DNA of 64,000 bases, from NCBI RefSeq assembly GCF_016907835.1, contig NZ_JAFBCT010000001.1, positions 2,232,001-2,296,000 of the forward strand, written 5' to 3'. Shown here in pieces: positions 19,566 through 28,860 of this stretch; the stretch's first letter is position 1; every line of letters starts with the position of its first letter. Source of the stretch: Agromyces cerinus. Its GTDB lineage: Bacteria; Actinomycetota; Actinomycetes; Actinomycetales; Microbacteriaceae. Under the pieces are notes generated by a model, which ran no database searches, was not told the origin of the DNA, and saw only the letters and a list, made by a program, of their open reading frames with translations. A program made the translations under genes and the position numbers.

Positions 19566-20216
19566 CTAGCCGAGTGCGATGACCGCGTCGAGGGTGTCGT
19601 CGTCGAGACGGCGGTCGGCGTAGATCACGCGCTCGAGGTGGGTGGTGCCTCCGGGCGTCGACGGGTGGGCGTCGGCGCCGCCGTCGCGGTGCGCCGATCG
19701 GCCGCGCCATTGCAGCTCGAGCCCGATTCGCTCGAGCACCCGGATCGAGCCGACGTTGTTGCCGAGCACCCGGGCGGTGACCGGAGTGGCCGGCCGCGTC
19801 TGCTGCGCCGTGGCGAGCGCGACCGCGGCGGCCTCGGTCGCGAACCCACGGCCCCAGGCTTCAGGTGCGAAGCGGTAGCCGAGATTCCACGCCTCGAAGT
19901 CGAGCATCTTCGCCCCGGCCGAGCCGAGGAAGACGCCCGCAGGCAGCTCGCCGAGTGGCTCGCGGAGGAGCACGGCGCAGTGCGCGAAGCCGTGGACCCG
20001 GCGACTGTCGATCGAGGCCTGAATCGCCCGCTCCGACTCGTCACGGCTCGTGTGACGACCGCTCGGCAGGTGCTCCCAGGTGCGGGCGTCGCCGTACACG
20101 GCGTGGTACGCGTCGACGTCGTCGAGGGCGAGCGGTCGGAGCAGCAATCGTTCGGTCTGCAGGGTCGGCACCATCGCCGGCTGAGTCGCCTGCAGTGTCT
20201 GGGTCTCGTCCGTCAT
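19566..20216 (-). CDS. GNAT-family N-acetyltransferase (RimJ-like)
   Basis: Acetyl-CoA-dependent transferase of the RimJ/RimL type. The 216-residue protein begins with LQTERLLLRPLALDDVDAYHAVYGD and has the acetyl-CoA loop region YRFAPEAWGRGFATEAA and NVGSIRVLERIGL, typical of this subgroup. The substrate is unknown. The ATG at 20216 was chosen over an upstream GTG/ATG because the family starts close to TERL and the longer frame overlaps the ABC-F gene. It lies 31 bases downstream of the ABC-F gene on the same strand and is probably co-transcribed with it. Confidence 0.85.
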   Translation of the reverse strand: MTDETQTLQATQPAMVPTLQTERLLLRPLALDDVDAYHAVYGDARTWEHLPSGRHTSRDESERAIQASIDSRRVHGFAHCAVLLREPLGELPAGVFLGSAGAKMLDFEAWNLGYRFAPEAWGRGFATEAAAVALATAQQTRPATPVTARVLGNNVGSIRVLERIGLELQWRGRSAHRDGGADAHPSTPGGTTHLERVIYADRRLDDDTLDAVIALG

Positions 20217-20247
20217 CGTTCTCGAGTCTTGCAGCGGCAGCCGACAC

Positions 20248-21924
20248 TCAGTCGTCGGTGACCTGACCGGCCTCGACATGCCAGCGGCGGTCGAGACGCA
20301 CGTGCTCGAGCATGCGACGGTCGTGCGTGACGAGCAGGAGGGTGCCCTCGTACGATTCGAGTGCCTCCTCGAGCTGCTCGATCGCAGCGAGGTCGAGGTG
20401 GTTCGTCGGCTCGTCGAGCACGAGCACGTTGACCCCGCGCGCCTGCAGCAGCGCGAGCCCCGCCCGGGTGCGCTCGCCCGGCGACAGTGCGTCGACGGGG
20501 CGAAGCACGTGGTCGGCCCTCAGGCCGAATTTCGCGAGCAGCGTGCGCACCTCGCCCGCCGAGTACTCGGGCACGAGTGCCTCGAACGCGTCGGCGAGCG
20601 GCGCCTCCCCGGTCAGCTGGGTGCGGGCCTGGTCGATCTCCCCGATGGCGACGGATGCCCCGAGGCTCGCCGTGCCCGCGTCGGCCGCACGCCGTCCGAG
20701 CAGCAGGGCGAGCAATGTCGACTTGCCGGCGCCGTTCGGCCCGGTGATGCCGATGCGCTCCCCCGCATCCACCTGCAGCGAGACCGGACCGAGCGTGAAA
20801 TCGCCCTGCCGCACCACGGCCTCGTTGAGCGTCGAGACGACCGAGCTCGAACGCGGCGCCTGGCCGATCGTGAACTCGAGCTGCCATTCCTTGCGCGGCT
20901 CCTCGACCTCGTCGAGCCGTGCGATGCGGCTCTCCATCTGCCGCACCTTCTGCGCCTGCTTCTCGCTCGACTCGGTCGCGGCCTTGCGCCGGATCTTGTC
21001 GTTGTCGGGCGACTTCTTCATGGCGTTGCGCACGCCCTGGCTCGACCACTCGCGCTGGGTGCGTGCCCGTGAGACGAGGTCGGCCTTCTTCGCCGCGAAC
21101 TCCTCGTAGTCGTCGCGCTGCTGCCGCCGTGCGGTCGCTCGCTCGTCGAGGTAGGCGTCGTAGCCGCCGCCGTAGATGCGGTTCGAGTGCTGGGCCAGGT
21201 CGAGCTCGAGCACCCGGGTGACCGAGCGGGCGAGGAACTCGCGGTCGTGGCTCACGAGCACGACGCCGCCGCGGATGCCTCGGACGAACGCCTCGAGCCG
21301 CTCGAGCCCATCGAGGTCGAGGTCGTTCGTGGGCTCGTCGAGCAGCACGAGGTCGAAGCGGGAGCAGAGCAGGGCAGCGAGTCCGACCCGGGCGGCCTGA
21401 CCGCCCGAGAGCGAGGTCATCATCGAGTCGGCGGAGAGGTGGGCATCGGCGCCGCCGAGGCTGAGCCCGAGTTCGGCGAGCACGGCGGGCAGCCGCTCGT
21501 CGAGGTCGGCGGCGCCGGAGGCGAGCCACCGCTCGAGGGCCACGGAGTACTCGTCGGCGGGGTCGGGTGCGCCGGGCGCCGGAGCATCCGTCGACCCCAG
21601 CGCCAGCGCGGCGGCATCGAGACGAGCGGATGCCTCGGCCGCACCGGTGCGTCGCGCGACGTAGGCGGCGATGGTCTCGCCCTCGACCCGTTCGTGCTCC
21701 TGCGGCAGCCAGCCGACGAAGGCGTCGGCCGGCGAGAGGTGCACGGTGCCGGCTTGCGGTTCGAGCTCGCCCGCGAGGATGCGGAGCAGGGTGGACTTGC
21801 CTGCGCCGTTGACGCCGACGATGCCGACGACATCGCCCGGGGCGACCGTGAGGTCGAGGCCGTCGAAGAGTGTGCGGTGGGCGTAGCCACCGGCGAGGCC
21901 CTGGGCCACGAGTGTTGCAGTCAC
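20248..21924 (-). CDS. ABC-F family ATP-binding protein
   Basis: Soluble protein of 558 residues with two ABC ATPase domains and no membrane segments, the mark of ABC-F translation factors that act on the ribosome. Walker A motifs are GVNGAGKS (37-44) and GPNGAGKS (second half). Signatures are [11 protein letters not shown] and [11 protein letters not shown]. Walker B motifs are [14 protein letters not shown] and [14 protein letters not shown] basic interdomain linker rich in Lys, Arg and Gln separates them. Members protect ribosomes from antibiotics or help translation; which one cannot be read here. The GTG start at 21924 lies 6 bases after TAGGGT (21931-21936), consistent with a leaderless message. 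Confidence 0.92.
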   Translation of the reverse strand: MTATLVAQGLAGGYAHRTLFDGLDLTVAPGDVVGIVGVNGAGKSTLLRILAGELEPQAGTVHLSPADAFVGWLPQEHERVEGETIAAYVARRTGAAEASARLDAAALALGSTDAPAPGAPDPADEYSVALERWLASGAADLDERLPAVLAELGLSLGGADAHLSADSMMTSLSGGQAARVGLAALLCSRFDLVLLDEPTNDLDLDGLERLEAFVRGIRGGVVLVSHDREFLARSVTRVLELDLAQHSNRIYGGGYDAYLDERATARRQQRDDYEEFAAKKADLVSRARTQREWSSQGVRNAMKKSPDNDKIRRKAATESSEKQAQKVRQMESRIARLDEVEEPRKEWQLEFTIGQAPRSSSVVSTLNEAVVRQGDFTLGPVSLQVDAGERIGITGPNGAGKSTLLALLLGRRAADAGTASLGASVAIGEIDQARTQLTGEAPLADAFEALVPEYSAGEVRTLLAKFGLRADHVLRPVDALSPGERTRAGLALLQARGVNVLVLDEPTNHLDLAAIEQLEEALESYEGTLLLVTHDRRMLEHVRLDRRWHVEAGQVTDD

Positions 21925-21955
21925 CGGTCAACCCTAGTCAGCGGGCGCTGTGAGT

Positions 21956-22744
21956 TCAGCGCCGCCAGCGGTACGGCGTCGTCGTCGAGACCCTGATGAG
22001 CCCCGACCGTTCGAGGATCGGCCGCGAGAACTCCGTGGAGTCGGAGTTGATGAGCCGCTTGCCCATGGCGATCGCCGACTTCGCGCGTGCCGCGGTCAAC
22101 GCTCGGTAGACACCGCGTCCGCGCCATTCCTCACGGGTCGCACCGCCCCAGATGCCCGCGAACTCGGTGCCCGGCACCGGTTCGAGCCGGCCTGCGCTGA
22201 CGACGCGGCCGTCGGCCTCGGCGACCCAGAGTTCCATGCCGTCGCCACGGTCGAGGCGGGCGAGCACCGCGTCGGCCGTCTCCTCGGAGTAGACGTCGCC
22301 GAACACCTCGCCCTGCATGCGGCACATGGCGCGGACATCGGGTTCCTCCGTGACACGTCGCACGGTCACGCCCTCGGGAAGCGGCACCTCGGCGACGAGG
22401 GCACTCGCCTCGCCGATCATGATCGACTCGACGTCGTCGGCCTCGAAGTCGTTGGCGAGGAGGGTGCCGTGCAGGCCGGGCGCGGCATCGTGGCCGCGCG
22501 TCTTCCACTCCACTCGCGTGATCTCGGGATCGGCGGTGAAGTGGGCGAGCGCGCCGACGACGAGGCCGGCGATCTCGGTCGCGGTCGCACCGTCGAGGTC
22601 GCGGTAGGTCACGAATCCGCGGCCTCCCGCGAAGGTCACGAGGCGCAACGGGCCGAGCCGCTCGACCCCGATCGCGCTCGGCGTCTCGGCGTCGGTGCGG
22701 AGTTGGTCGTCGTAGGCGCGCAGCAACTCATCGGCGAGGATCAT
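21956..22744 (-). CDS. GNAT-domain acetyltransferase
   Basis: The 262-residue protein has a C-terminal GNAT fold with the acetyl-CoA motif ATREEWRGRGVYRALTAARAK and a conserved end (NSDSTEFSRPILERSG). The N-terminal 110 residues are less conserved and may form a second, degenerate GNAT-like domain. The target is unknown. The ATG at 22744 is the simplest start; a second ATG is 9 bases upstream. The ribosome binding site is weak in both cases. It follows a group of further GNAT and repair genes in the same direction, but the 92-base gap to the previous gene suggests its own promoter. Confidence 0.8.
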   Translation of the reverse strand: MILADELLRAYDDQLRTDAETPSAIGVERLGPLRLVTFAGGRGFVTYRDLDGATATEIAGLVVGALAHFTADPEITRVEWKTRGHDAAPGLHGTLLANDFEADDVESIMIGEASALVAEVPLPEGVTVRRVTEEPDVRAMCRMQGEVFGDVYSEETADAVLARLDRGDGMELWVAEADGRVVSAGRLEPVPGTEFAGIWGGATREEWRGRGVYRALTAARAKSAIAMGKRLINSDSTEFSRPILERSGLIRVSTTTPYRWRR

Positions 22745-22836
22745 GGCCCCCATACTGGGGGCACGACCCGCCGATCTGCAAAGCTTCGAGGAATGCTCGC
22801 GCGAACCCGAGTCGCTCGGCGAACGGTCGGGTCGGG

Positions 22837-23412
22837 TCAGCGAGCCGCTCGCCACTCCTCGGCGAGCATCGCGTACGTGTAGCCGTCGATCCAGCCGAGC
22901 TCCGCGTGCCAGGAGTCGCGCACGCCGTGCTGCTCGCGCCGCATGCCGAGCTTCTCCATGATGCGCCACGAGGCGATGTTGTCGGCGAAGCATCCGGCCG
23001 TGACCCGGTGCACGCCGAGTTCCCCGAAGGCGAGGTCGAGCAGCGCGCGGGCGATCTCGGTGGCGTAGCCGTTGCCCGCGTGGGCCGGATCGAGCAGGTA
23101 CCCGAGGCCCGCCTCGGATCGGCGCCATGGGCCGTCATCGACGTGCGACTGCCCCATGGCGTCGGTGATCCAGAGCGCGCCGGTGCCGATCACCTCGTCG
23201 CCGAGGACGGCGACGACGGAATGATCGTACGGGTCGTCGTCGTCGAGCCAGGCCTTGCGGAACGCCTCGGGCTCGACCTCGGTACGCAGCAGCCATCGGG
23301 TGACCTCGGGGCTGTTGCGCCACTCGAGGACCTTGTCGAGATCGGTGTTCGAGGGCTCGCGGAGGACCAACGGCCCGGCTGGGCGCGGCCATTGCACGTC
23401 TGGCGTCGTCAT
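22837..23412 (-). CDS. GNAT-family N-acetyltransferase
   Basis: RimJ/RimL-type acetyltransferase of 191 residues. It shows LVLREPSNTDLDKVLEWRNSP near the start, the acetyl-CoA loop YLLDPAHAGNGYATEIARALL and NIASWRIMEKLGM, followed by a WHAELGWIDGYTYAML ending typical of the subgroup. AGGAGGG lies just before the ATG at 23412. The DNA glycosylase gene upstream ends 26 bases before this start, so both may share a transcript. The substrate is unknown. Confidence 0.85.
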   Translation of the reverse strand: MTTPDVQWPRPAGPLVLREPSNTDLDKVLEWRNSPEVTRWLLRTEVEPEAFRKAWLDDDDPYDHSVVAVLGDEVIGTGALWITDAMGQSHVDDGPWRRSEAGLGYLLDPAHAGNGYATEIARALLDLAFGELGVHRVTAGCFADNIASWRIMEKLGMRREQHGVRDSWHAELGWIDGYTYAMLAEEWRAAR

Positions 23413-23438
23413 ACCCTCCTGCTTAGCAGGCGAGACCA

Positions 23439-24299
23439 CTACTTCACGAGTCGGGAGAGCACCCGATCCGCGAGCGGCTTGCCGCCCGTCTGGCAACCCG
23501 GGCAGTACTGGAACGTCGAGTCGGCGAAGATGACCTGGCGGATCGTGTCGCCGCACACCTCGCAGGTCTGCCCGGTGCGCCCGTGCACGCGCATGCCGCG
23601 ACGCTTGGCGTCCTTGAGCTCGGCGGGCGGGCGACCGGATGCCACGGCAACCGCCTCGGCGAGGGTCTCGCGCATCGCGGTGTAGAGCGTCTCGACCTGC
23701 TCGGGCGCGAGCTTCGCGGCGAGCGCATAGGGCGACATCTTCGCGGCGTGCAGGATCTCGTCGGAGTACGCGTTGCCGATGCCGGCGAACACCGACTGGT
23801 CGCGCAGCACCCCCTTGATCTGCGTTCGGCGGCCGTCGAGCACGGCGGCGAAGTCGGCGAGGGTGAAGTCGGGAGCCGTGGGGTCGGGCCCGAGCCGCGC
23901 GATGCCCGGCACCTCGACGGGGTCGCGTACGACGTACACGGCGAGCGACTTCTTGGTGCCGGCCTCGGTCAGGTCGAAGCCCGAGCCGTCGTCGAGCCGC
24001 ACGCGCAGCGCGAGCGGCGAACGGCCCGGCTTCACGGGTGTCGACGGCACCTCGTCGTACCAGCGCAGCCAGCCGGCCCGCGCGAGATGGAAGACGAGGT
24101 GCGGCCCGCCCGTGTCGAGGTCGACGAACTTGCCGTGGCGTCGCACGCGCTCGATGCGCTGCCCCTCGAGCGCCGAGAGCGGCGGATCGAAGGTCTTCAG
24201 CGCCGAGATCGCCGCGACCCGAAGGGAGGCGAAGGCGTGGCCCGCCGCCCGCTCGTCGAGGAATGCGGCGAGCGCCTGCACTTCGGGAAGCTCGGGCAC
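23439..24299 (-). CDS. Fpg/Nei-family DNA glycosylase (copy 1)
   Basis: Bifunctional DNA glycosylase/AP lyase of the Fpg/Nei family, which removes oxidised bases. Starting at GTG 24299 the 286-residue protein begins (V)PELPEVQAL, so after Met removal the catalytic N-terminal Pro and Glu are present. The C terminus has the zinc finger C-x2-C-x16-C-x2-C (CEVC ... CPGC), and GIGNAYSDEILH is the helix-two-turn-helix region. The start choice is dictated by the catalytic Pro; the longer frame would bury it. A second family member is 3 kb away on the same strand. Substrate choice (8-oxoguanine or oxidised pyrimidines) cannot be decided from sequence alone. Confidence 0.92.
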   Translation of the reverse strand: MPELPEVQALAAFLDERAAGHAFASLRVAAISALKTFDPPLSALEGQRIERVRRHGKFVDLDTGGPHLVFHLARAGWLRWYDEVPSTPVKPGRSPLALRVRLDDGSGFDLTEAGTKKSLAVYVVRDPVEVPGIARLGPDPTAPDFTLADFAAVLDGRRTQIKGVLRDQSVFAGIGNAYSDEILHAAKMSPYALAAKLAPEQVETLYTAMRETLAEAVAVASGRPPAELKDAKRRGMRVHGRTGQTCEVCGDTIRQVIFADSTFQYCPGCQTGGKPLADRVLSRLVK

Positions 24300-24427
24300 A
24301 CCGACATCCTGCACCCGGCCGCCGACAGCCGCACCCGACTCGACGGGAATCGAATGATGCGGCGTGGCTCCTGCGGGTGCATCGTGAGAGGTGAACGGCG
24401 TCGCGACCGTTCGAATCGAGGCACGTC

Positions 24428-25225
24428 ATGTCCAGCATCCGAAGCCGCAGGGCCTTGGTCCTCGCCCTCATCGCAGCAGGCGCGCTCATCCTGACCGCGT
24501 GCGTGGGAGGAGCGCCCCCGGAAGCGAGCGGTGCCGACCTTCCGCAGGGCGATGACCCCGTCTCGCTCGACCCTGCCGACTTCACGACCGAGATCGACAA
24601 CCCCTACTGGCCGATGGAGCCGGGCACCCGATGGTCGTACGTCGAACTCGACCCCGACGGCGGCGAACTCACCGTCGACGTCACCGTGACGAGCGAGACG
24701 AAGCTCATCGCGAACGGCATCGAGGCGCGGGTCGTGCGCGACACCGTCTCCCGCGGCGGCGAGATCGTGGAAGACACCTTCGACTGGTACGCCCAGGATG
24801 CTTCGGGCGCGATCTGGTACCTCGGCGAGGACACCGCGGAGTTCGAGCACGGAGAGATCGTCTCGCGCGAGGGATCCTTCGAGGCCGGCGTCGACGGCGC
24901 CCTGCCGGGCATCGCGCTGCCCGCCCACCCCGCGCCCGGCATGGAGTACCGGCAGGAGTACTCCGCCGGCATCGCCGAGGACAACGGCGCGGTGCTGAGC
25001 GTCGAGGAGCTCGTCGAGGTGCCCTACGGCATATTCGACAGCGCCCTGCTCACTCGCGACACGAACGCGCTCGAACCGGATGTCGCGGAGCTGAAGCTCT
25101 ACGCCACCGGCATCGGCCCCGTGCTCACCCTCGACATCTCGGGCGGGAGCGGACGCGAGGAGCTCGTCGACGTCACCACGGTGCCCGGCGGCACGGGCAC
25201 CGGCCCACTCGGTTCACCCGACTGA
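24428..25225 (+). CDS. Secreted lipoprotein of unknown function
   Basis: The 265-residue precursor has a lipoprotein signal peptide: a basic start (SSIRSRRA), a hydrophobic core and the lipobox LTAC with Cys25. The mature part is acidic and beta-rich, with NPYWPMEPGTRWSYVE, TVTSETKLIANGIEARVVRDTV and YAQDASGAIWYLGEDT. These phrases recur in a group of actinobacterial extracellular proteins of unknown role. It stands alone, divergent from the Fpg/Nei gene, and is followed by a convergent gene 16 bases away. Weak GAGG upstream of the ATG. Confidence 0.8.
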   Translation: MSSIRSRRALVLALIAAGALILTACVGGAPPEASGADLPQGDDPVSLDPADFTTEIDNPYWPMEPGTRWSYVELDPDGGELTVDVTVTSETKLIANGIEARVVRDTVSRGGEIVEDTFDWYAQDASGAIWYLGEDTAEFEHGEIVSREGSFEAGVDGALPGIALPAHPAPGMEYRQEYSAGIAEDNGAVLSVEELVEVPYGIFDSALLTRDTNALEPDVAELKLYATGIGPVLTLDISGGSGREELVDVTTVPGGTGTGPLGSPD

Positions 25226-25241
25226 GCCACCGGGACCTGAG

Positions 25242-26633
25242 TCATTCCGTCGCGAAGTCCAGCTTCGAGTCGGTGACGGCGATGACCGACCACGTGCCGC
25301 CGTCGGCGTCGGTGAACTCGTATGCCGGAACCACGAGCACGCTGCCATCGGGTTGCCACTGGCTCGAGAGCCCGAGGCGTGCGCTGACGATCTGCACGTC
25401 GTTCACGGGCCACGAGACGGAGCTTCCCTCTGCGGGGGTGGCCGGCGGCTCGGTCGGAGGCACCCATTCCTCGGCAGGGAAGTCGACAGGCGCGTCGGCC
25501 CCATCGAATCGCATTGCCGTCATCTGCGCACCGAACCGCATGTCGGAGAGCCGCTCGAAGCCCTCCTGCTCGCTGACGACGTCGTAGTCTCCGATCGTCA
25601 CGAGGTCGGCGAGGGCGCCGGAAGCGCTGACGATTCCCGCCTTCGTGAGCTCGAGCGACCATGCCTGGTCGATGCGCTGACCGTCGACGACCGGCCAGGC
25701 CTGCGCCGTCCGCGTCACCGCACCCTCCCACATCTCGGAGGTGTACTCGAATGCGTCGGCGTCACGCCCGACCGAGGTGATGAGCGACCGGAGCGCGTCG
25801 ATCGCGTCGGCCTCGCTCGGCAGGTCGGCGACGGGCGGCTCGCACGTGGGCATCTCGGGAACGACCGCGCCGTCGGGAGCGGCCGGCTCGACTTGCATCG
25901 GCTCGCACTTCCAGGGGTCGATCGACGGGTCGAAGTACGAGAAGCCGAGCGTGCCGTCGAGACCGACGTAGAGCGCCGGGCCCGAACCGTCCTGCGGGCC
26001 GACGGTCCAGCTTCCGTCCTTCACCTCCGGGGTGCCCTCGATTCCGAGCGCTGCGGCGAGCGCGGCGACGGTCTCGGTGTTCGATGAGGCTCGCGCATCG
26101 TAGGCGAATGCGGCGGCCGTGCCGCCGGCGGTCGAGAGTCCGGAGGCGCTGAACGTGTTGCGACCGTAGCCGTAGGGCATCATCATGTCGTTGGCGCTCG
26201 ACCCGGCCATCTTGCGACCGGCGGCATCGAATGCTGCGGACTCCTGCGTTGCGCCGTCTTGCGCTGCACCGCCTTGCGCATCGCCCATCTGCAGTGAGAT
26301 CGGAGCGGCGGCGAGTTCGGTCGATCCGGCTGTCATCGTGCCGATGCCGAACCCGGCCCCGCCGACGATCGCGACCGAGGCGGCGACCGCCGCGACGACG
26401 AGCCAGCGCGGGCGACGCCGGGCGCGCTCCACCTCGAGATCGGCGACGTCGGCCGGATCGCCCGTCGCGGCTGCGGTCGCGGCCGCGACTCCGGCAGTTG
26501 CGGTCGCATCGGCCGACTCCGCCGTCGCTCGGGCGATGACGTCATCGGCGAATCCGGGGCGGGGCTCGACGCCTGCTGCGGGGTCGGCGCCGCGCAGTCG
26601 TGCGACCGGGTCGAGATCGTTGTCGTCGTTCAT
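25242..26633 (-). CDS. Membrane protein paired with ECF sigma factor (possible anti-sigma-like)
   Basis: The 463-residue protein has a cytoplasmic N terminus of about 95 residues (acidic start, GADPAAGVEPRPGFADDVIARA, Ala-rich helix), one membrane segment (about 103-125) and a large external part rich in Asp/Gly/Ala, with a repeated YGYGRNTFSASG/ALGIEGTPEVKDGSW character. It lies 81 bases downstream of an ECF sigma gene on the same strand, a common position for a sigma-controlled membrane protein or anti-sigma factor. No zinc-binding anti-sigma HxxxCxxC motif is seen. The ATG at 26633 has AAGGGTG upstream; a GTG 9 bases further out is possible. Confidence 0.7.
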   Translation of the reverse strand: MNDDNDLDPVARLRGADPAAGVEPRPGFADDVIARATAESADATATAGVAAATAAATGDPADVADLEVERARRRPRWLVVAAVAASVAIVGGAGFGIGTMTAGSTELAAAPISLQMGDAQGGAAQDGATQESAAFDAAGRKMAGSSANDMMMPYGYGRNTFSASGLSTAGGTAAAFAYDARASSNTETVAALAAALGIEGTPEVKDGSWTVGPQDGSGPALYVGLDGTLGFSYFDPSIDPWKCEPMQVEPAAPDGAVVPEMPTCEPPVADLPSEADAIDALRSLITSVGRDADAFEYTSEMWEGAVTRTAQAWPVVDGQRIDQAWSLELTKAGIVSASGALADLVTIGDYDVVSEQEGFERLSDMRFGAQMTAMRFDGADAPVDFPAEEWVPPTEPPATPAEGSSVSWPVNDVQIVSARLGLSSQWQPDGSVLVVPAYEFTDADGGTWSVIAVTDSKLDFATE

Positions 26634-26714
26634 GTCGAACACCCTTCGTGCGTGCGGTTCACTTGGGGATATGTCCCGAGGGGGAGGAACCTTGCATCGA
26701 CGCTCGGAACCGGG

Positions 26715-27236
26715 CTAGAACGACATGCGCTCGCCCCAGGCCTCACGCAGGCGCTTGCGGGCGCGTGAGAGCGCGGCATCGGCTCCGGAACGCGAGATGC
26801 CGAGCGCCTCCGCGAGTTCGTTGCCGTCGAGCCCCTCCCACGCGTGCAGGAGCAGGATGCGCCGGTCGCGTTCGCCGACGCTCTCGAGCGCGCCGCGCAG
26901 CTCCGCGTCGAAGAGCGCGCTGAGTTCGGGGTCGTGCTCGATGCGCGCGCTCCCGGTCTCGGGCACCGCTTCGACGGGCAGGTCGACGTGCTTGCGACGA
27001 CCGTTCGCGAGCGTGAATCCCGCGGTGCGGTAGAGCCAGGGCAGCACCGCGTCGCGCGGCACGTCGTCGCGGCGACGCCAGGCGGTCGCGAAGACGTCTG
27101 CGGCGAGGTCCTCCGCGTCCTGGCGCGGGCCCCGACGGGCGAAGTAGCGAACGAGGGCGGTCGAGTGCTCGCGGACGACGTCGGTGAACCATGCCGTGTC
27201 CGCGTTCGTCGCGGCCGCGTCTGCGGGCTCGGGCAT
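26715..27236 (-). CDS. ECF-family RNA polymerase sigma factor
   Basis: The 173-residue protein has sigma region 2 (ALVRYFARRG, RDAEDLAADVFATAWRR, with the WLYRTAGFTLANGRR end) and sigma region 4 (ILLLHAWEGLDGNELAEALG and ISRSGADAALSRARKRL helix-turn-helix). It lacks regions 1 and 3, as expected for the ECF class. GAGGAGG lies 7 bases before the ATG at 27236. The membrane protein gene follows 81 bases downstream and is a plausible partner or target. The signal that controls it is not visible from the sequence. Confidence 0.93.
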   Translation of the reverse strand: MPEPADAAATNADTAWFTDVVREHSTALVRYFARRGPRQDAEDLAADVFATAWRRRDDVPRDAVLPWLYRTAGFTLANGRRKHVDLPVEAVPETGSARIEHDPELSALFDAELRGALESVGERDRRILLLHAWEGLDGNELAEALGISRSGADAALSRARKRLREAWGERMSF

Positions 27237-27337
27237 CGCCACCTCCTCGGCTGCGTCGGCGCGTGCTGCGGTGCTGGCGATCCTCACACCGGGTATATGT
27301 CGCGTCAGCCGCGAGTCTTGCACGGCCCCGCGCGAAA

Positions 27338-28186
27338 CTATTCCGCGGCGCGCAGCGGCAGGTGCTCTCCGCCGGTCTGGCAGGTCGGGCAGTACTGCGC
27401 GGTCGTGCTCGCGAACGAGAAGTCGAGCACGGTGTCGCCGCAGACCGGGCATGTCTCGCCGGCCCGGCCGTGCACCCGCATCGACGCGACCTTCGCGGCC
27501 TTGAGCTGGTCGATCGGCACGCCCCGCTGCCGGTCGATCGCACCCCTGACGGTGCCGACCGTGGCTTCGAAGAGGCGATCGAGCTCGCCCTCGGTCAGCG
27601 CTGCAGCGTGCGCCACCGGCGAGATCTTCGCGAGATGCAGGATCTCGTCGGAATAGGCGTTGCCGATGCCGGCGAGCGACTCCTGCTCCTGCAGCACGGC
27701 CTTCACCTGTTTGCGGCGCCCGGCGACGACGCGGTCGAAGTCCTCGCGCGTGAACCCGGGGTCGGCCGGGTCGGGTCCGAGCTTCGCGACCGCCGGCACC
27801 TCCTTCGGGTCGTCGACAACGAAGCAGCCGAGCGACACCCAGTCACCGGCATCCGTCAACTCGACGACCGTTCCGTCGTCGAAGGTGAACACGACGAGCG
27901 TGGGCGGCGCGTCGGCGACGGATGCATCCGCCTCGCCGTTGGCGTACCGCGCCCAGCCGTGCCGACCGAGTGAGACCACGAGGTGCTGGGCGTCGCCGAC
28001 CGCGAGGTCGACGTGCTTGCCGTGTCGGGCCGCGCCACTCACGCGTTCGCCGCGGAGCGAGGAGGGCGGCCGACTGCGTGTCTTGGCTGCACGGAACTCC
28101 ACGACGTCGACGTCGGTGATCTCGCGGCCCGTCAGACGAGTGCCGAGATCTTCGACGAGCGCCTCCACCTCCGGCGACTCGGGCAT
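27338..28186 (-). CDS. Fpg/Nei-family DNA glycosylase (copy 2)
   Basis: Second member of the Fpg/Nei base-excision repair family, 282 residues. The ATG at 28186 gives MPESPEVEAL, leaving the catalytic Pro and Glu at the N terminus. The helix-two-turn-helix region reads GIGNAYSDEILHLAK, and the zinc finger is C-x2-C-x16-C-x2-C (CPVC ... CPTC), as in copy 1. Identity with copy 1 is moderate by eye and highest at the C-terminal half, so the two are paralogues that have diverged rather than a recent duplication. They may have different oxidised-base preferences (Nei1/Nei2-like), but this is inference. Confidence 0.92.
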   Translation of the reverse strand: MPESPEVEALVEDLGTRLTGREITDVDVVEFRAAKTRSRPPSSLRGERVSGAARHGKHVDLAVGDAQHLVVSLGRHGWARYANGEADASVADAPPTLVVFTFDDGTVVELTDAGDWVSLGCFVVDDPKEVPAVAKLGPDPADPGFTREDFDRVVAGRRKQVKAVLQEQESLAGIGNAYSDEILHLAKISPVAHAAALTEGELDRLFEATVGTVRGAIDRQRGVPIDQLKAAKVASMRVHGRAGETCPVCGDTVLDFSFASTTAQYCPTCQTGGEHLPLRAAE

Positions 28187-28285
28187 GCCGCCAGCATCGC
28201 ACACGGGGTCGCCACGGTGATAGCCCCTCGACCCCGGTGCGCGGGTGCCGCGCCCCCCGGCGCGGCACCCGCTCCCCTGCAGGCC

Positions 28286-28543
28286 CTACACCTCGGGAGG
28301 TGGGGCCTGGTCTTCGGTCCGCGTGACGCGTTGGCCCGCCACCGGATCGGTGGTCGTGCTCGTCGTGGAGATGCTCCGACGACGTCGCATCATGAAGACG
28401 AGACCGAAGATGATGACGACCGCCCCCGCGATCATCAGGATGTAGCCGACGAGATCGAGGTCGATCCAGTCGACGGTGACGTTCAGCGCGAAGGTGAGTA
28501 CCGCGCCGATCGCCACGAGCAGAATGCCGAGGCCGATGCTCAT
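28286..28543 (-). CDS. DUF6458 family small membrane protein
   Basis: The 85-residue protein has two membrane helices (about residues 3-22 and 30-52) joined by WIDLDLVGY, then a basic MMRRRRS stretch and a Thr/Pro-rich tail. The opening MSIGLGILLVAIGAVLTFAL and the overall shape match the DUF6458 family of actinobacterial membrane proteins; the function is unknown. CCGGAGGACATGAC precedes the ATG, giving a good ribosome binding site. It is followed by the CsbD gene region on the same strand (upstream side). Confidence 0.8.
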   Translation of the reverse strand: MSIGLGILLVAIGAVLTFALNVTVDWIDLDLVGYILMIAGAVVIIFGLVFMMRRRRSISTTSTTTDPVAGQRVTRTEDQAPPPEV

Positions 28544-28585
28544 GTCATGTCCTCCGGTTCAGTCGTGGGCGGATGAGCCGCCGGG

Positions 28586-28768
28586 CTACTTCCCAGCGTC
28601 GTCGAACGCGTCCTTGACCTTGTCGGCGGCCTTCTTGGCATCCGCCTTGACCTGGTCGGCCTTGCCCTCGGCTTCGAGTCGCTCGTTGTCGGTCATCTTG
28701 CCGATGCCCTCCTTGACCTTTCCGGTCATTCGTTCAGCGGTGTTGCCGATGTCGTCCTTGGCGCTCAT
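28586..28768 (-). CDS. CsbD-family general stress protein
   Basis: The 60-residue, highly charged protein contains the CsbD signature (AKDDIGNTAERMTGKVKEG with later GKADQVKADAKKAADKVKD). CsbD-like proteins are small, Lys/Asp-rich and induced by general stress in Bacillus; the biochemical role is unknown. GAGGAGG lies 5 bases before the ATG at 28768. The DUF6458 gene follows 42 bases downstream on the same strand, so the two are likely one transcript. Confidence 0.9.
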   Translation of the reverse strand: MSAKDDIGNTAERMTGKVKEGIGKMTDNERLEAEGKADQVKADAKKAADKVKDAFDDAGK

Positions 28769-28860
28769 GGCGTCCTCCTCGGGAATCGATGCCGCCGGCG
28801 CACCTGTTCAGTGCGTCGGCTCCTCCACGGTAGGCAGGGTGCCACCCGGTCGACAACGGG

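Noticed and set aside
24413..24421. TTCGAATC resembling a tRNA T-loop
   Set aside because: No paired arms, acceptor stem or anticodon around it; not a tRNA.
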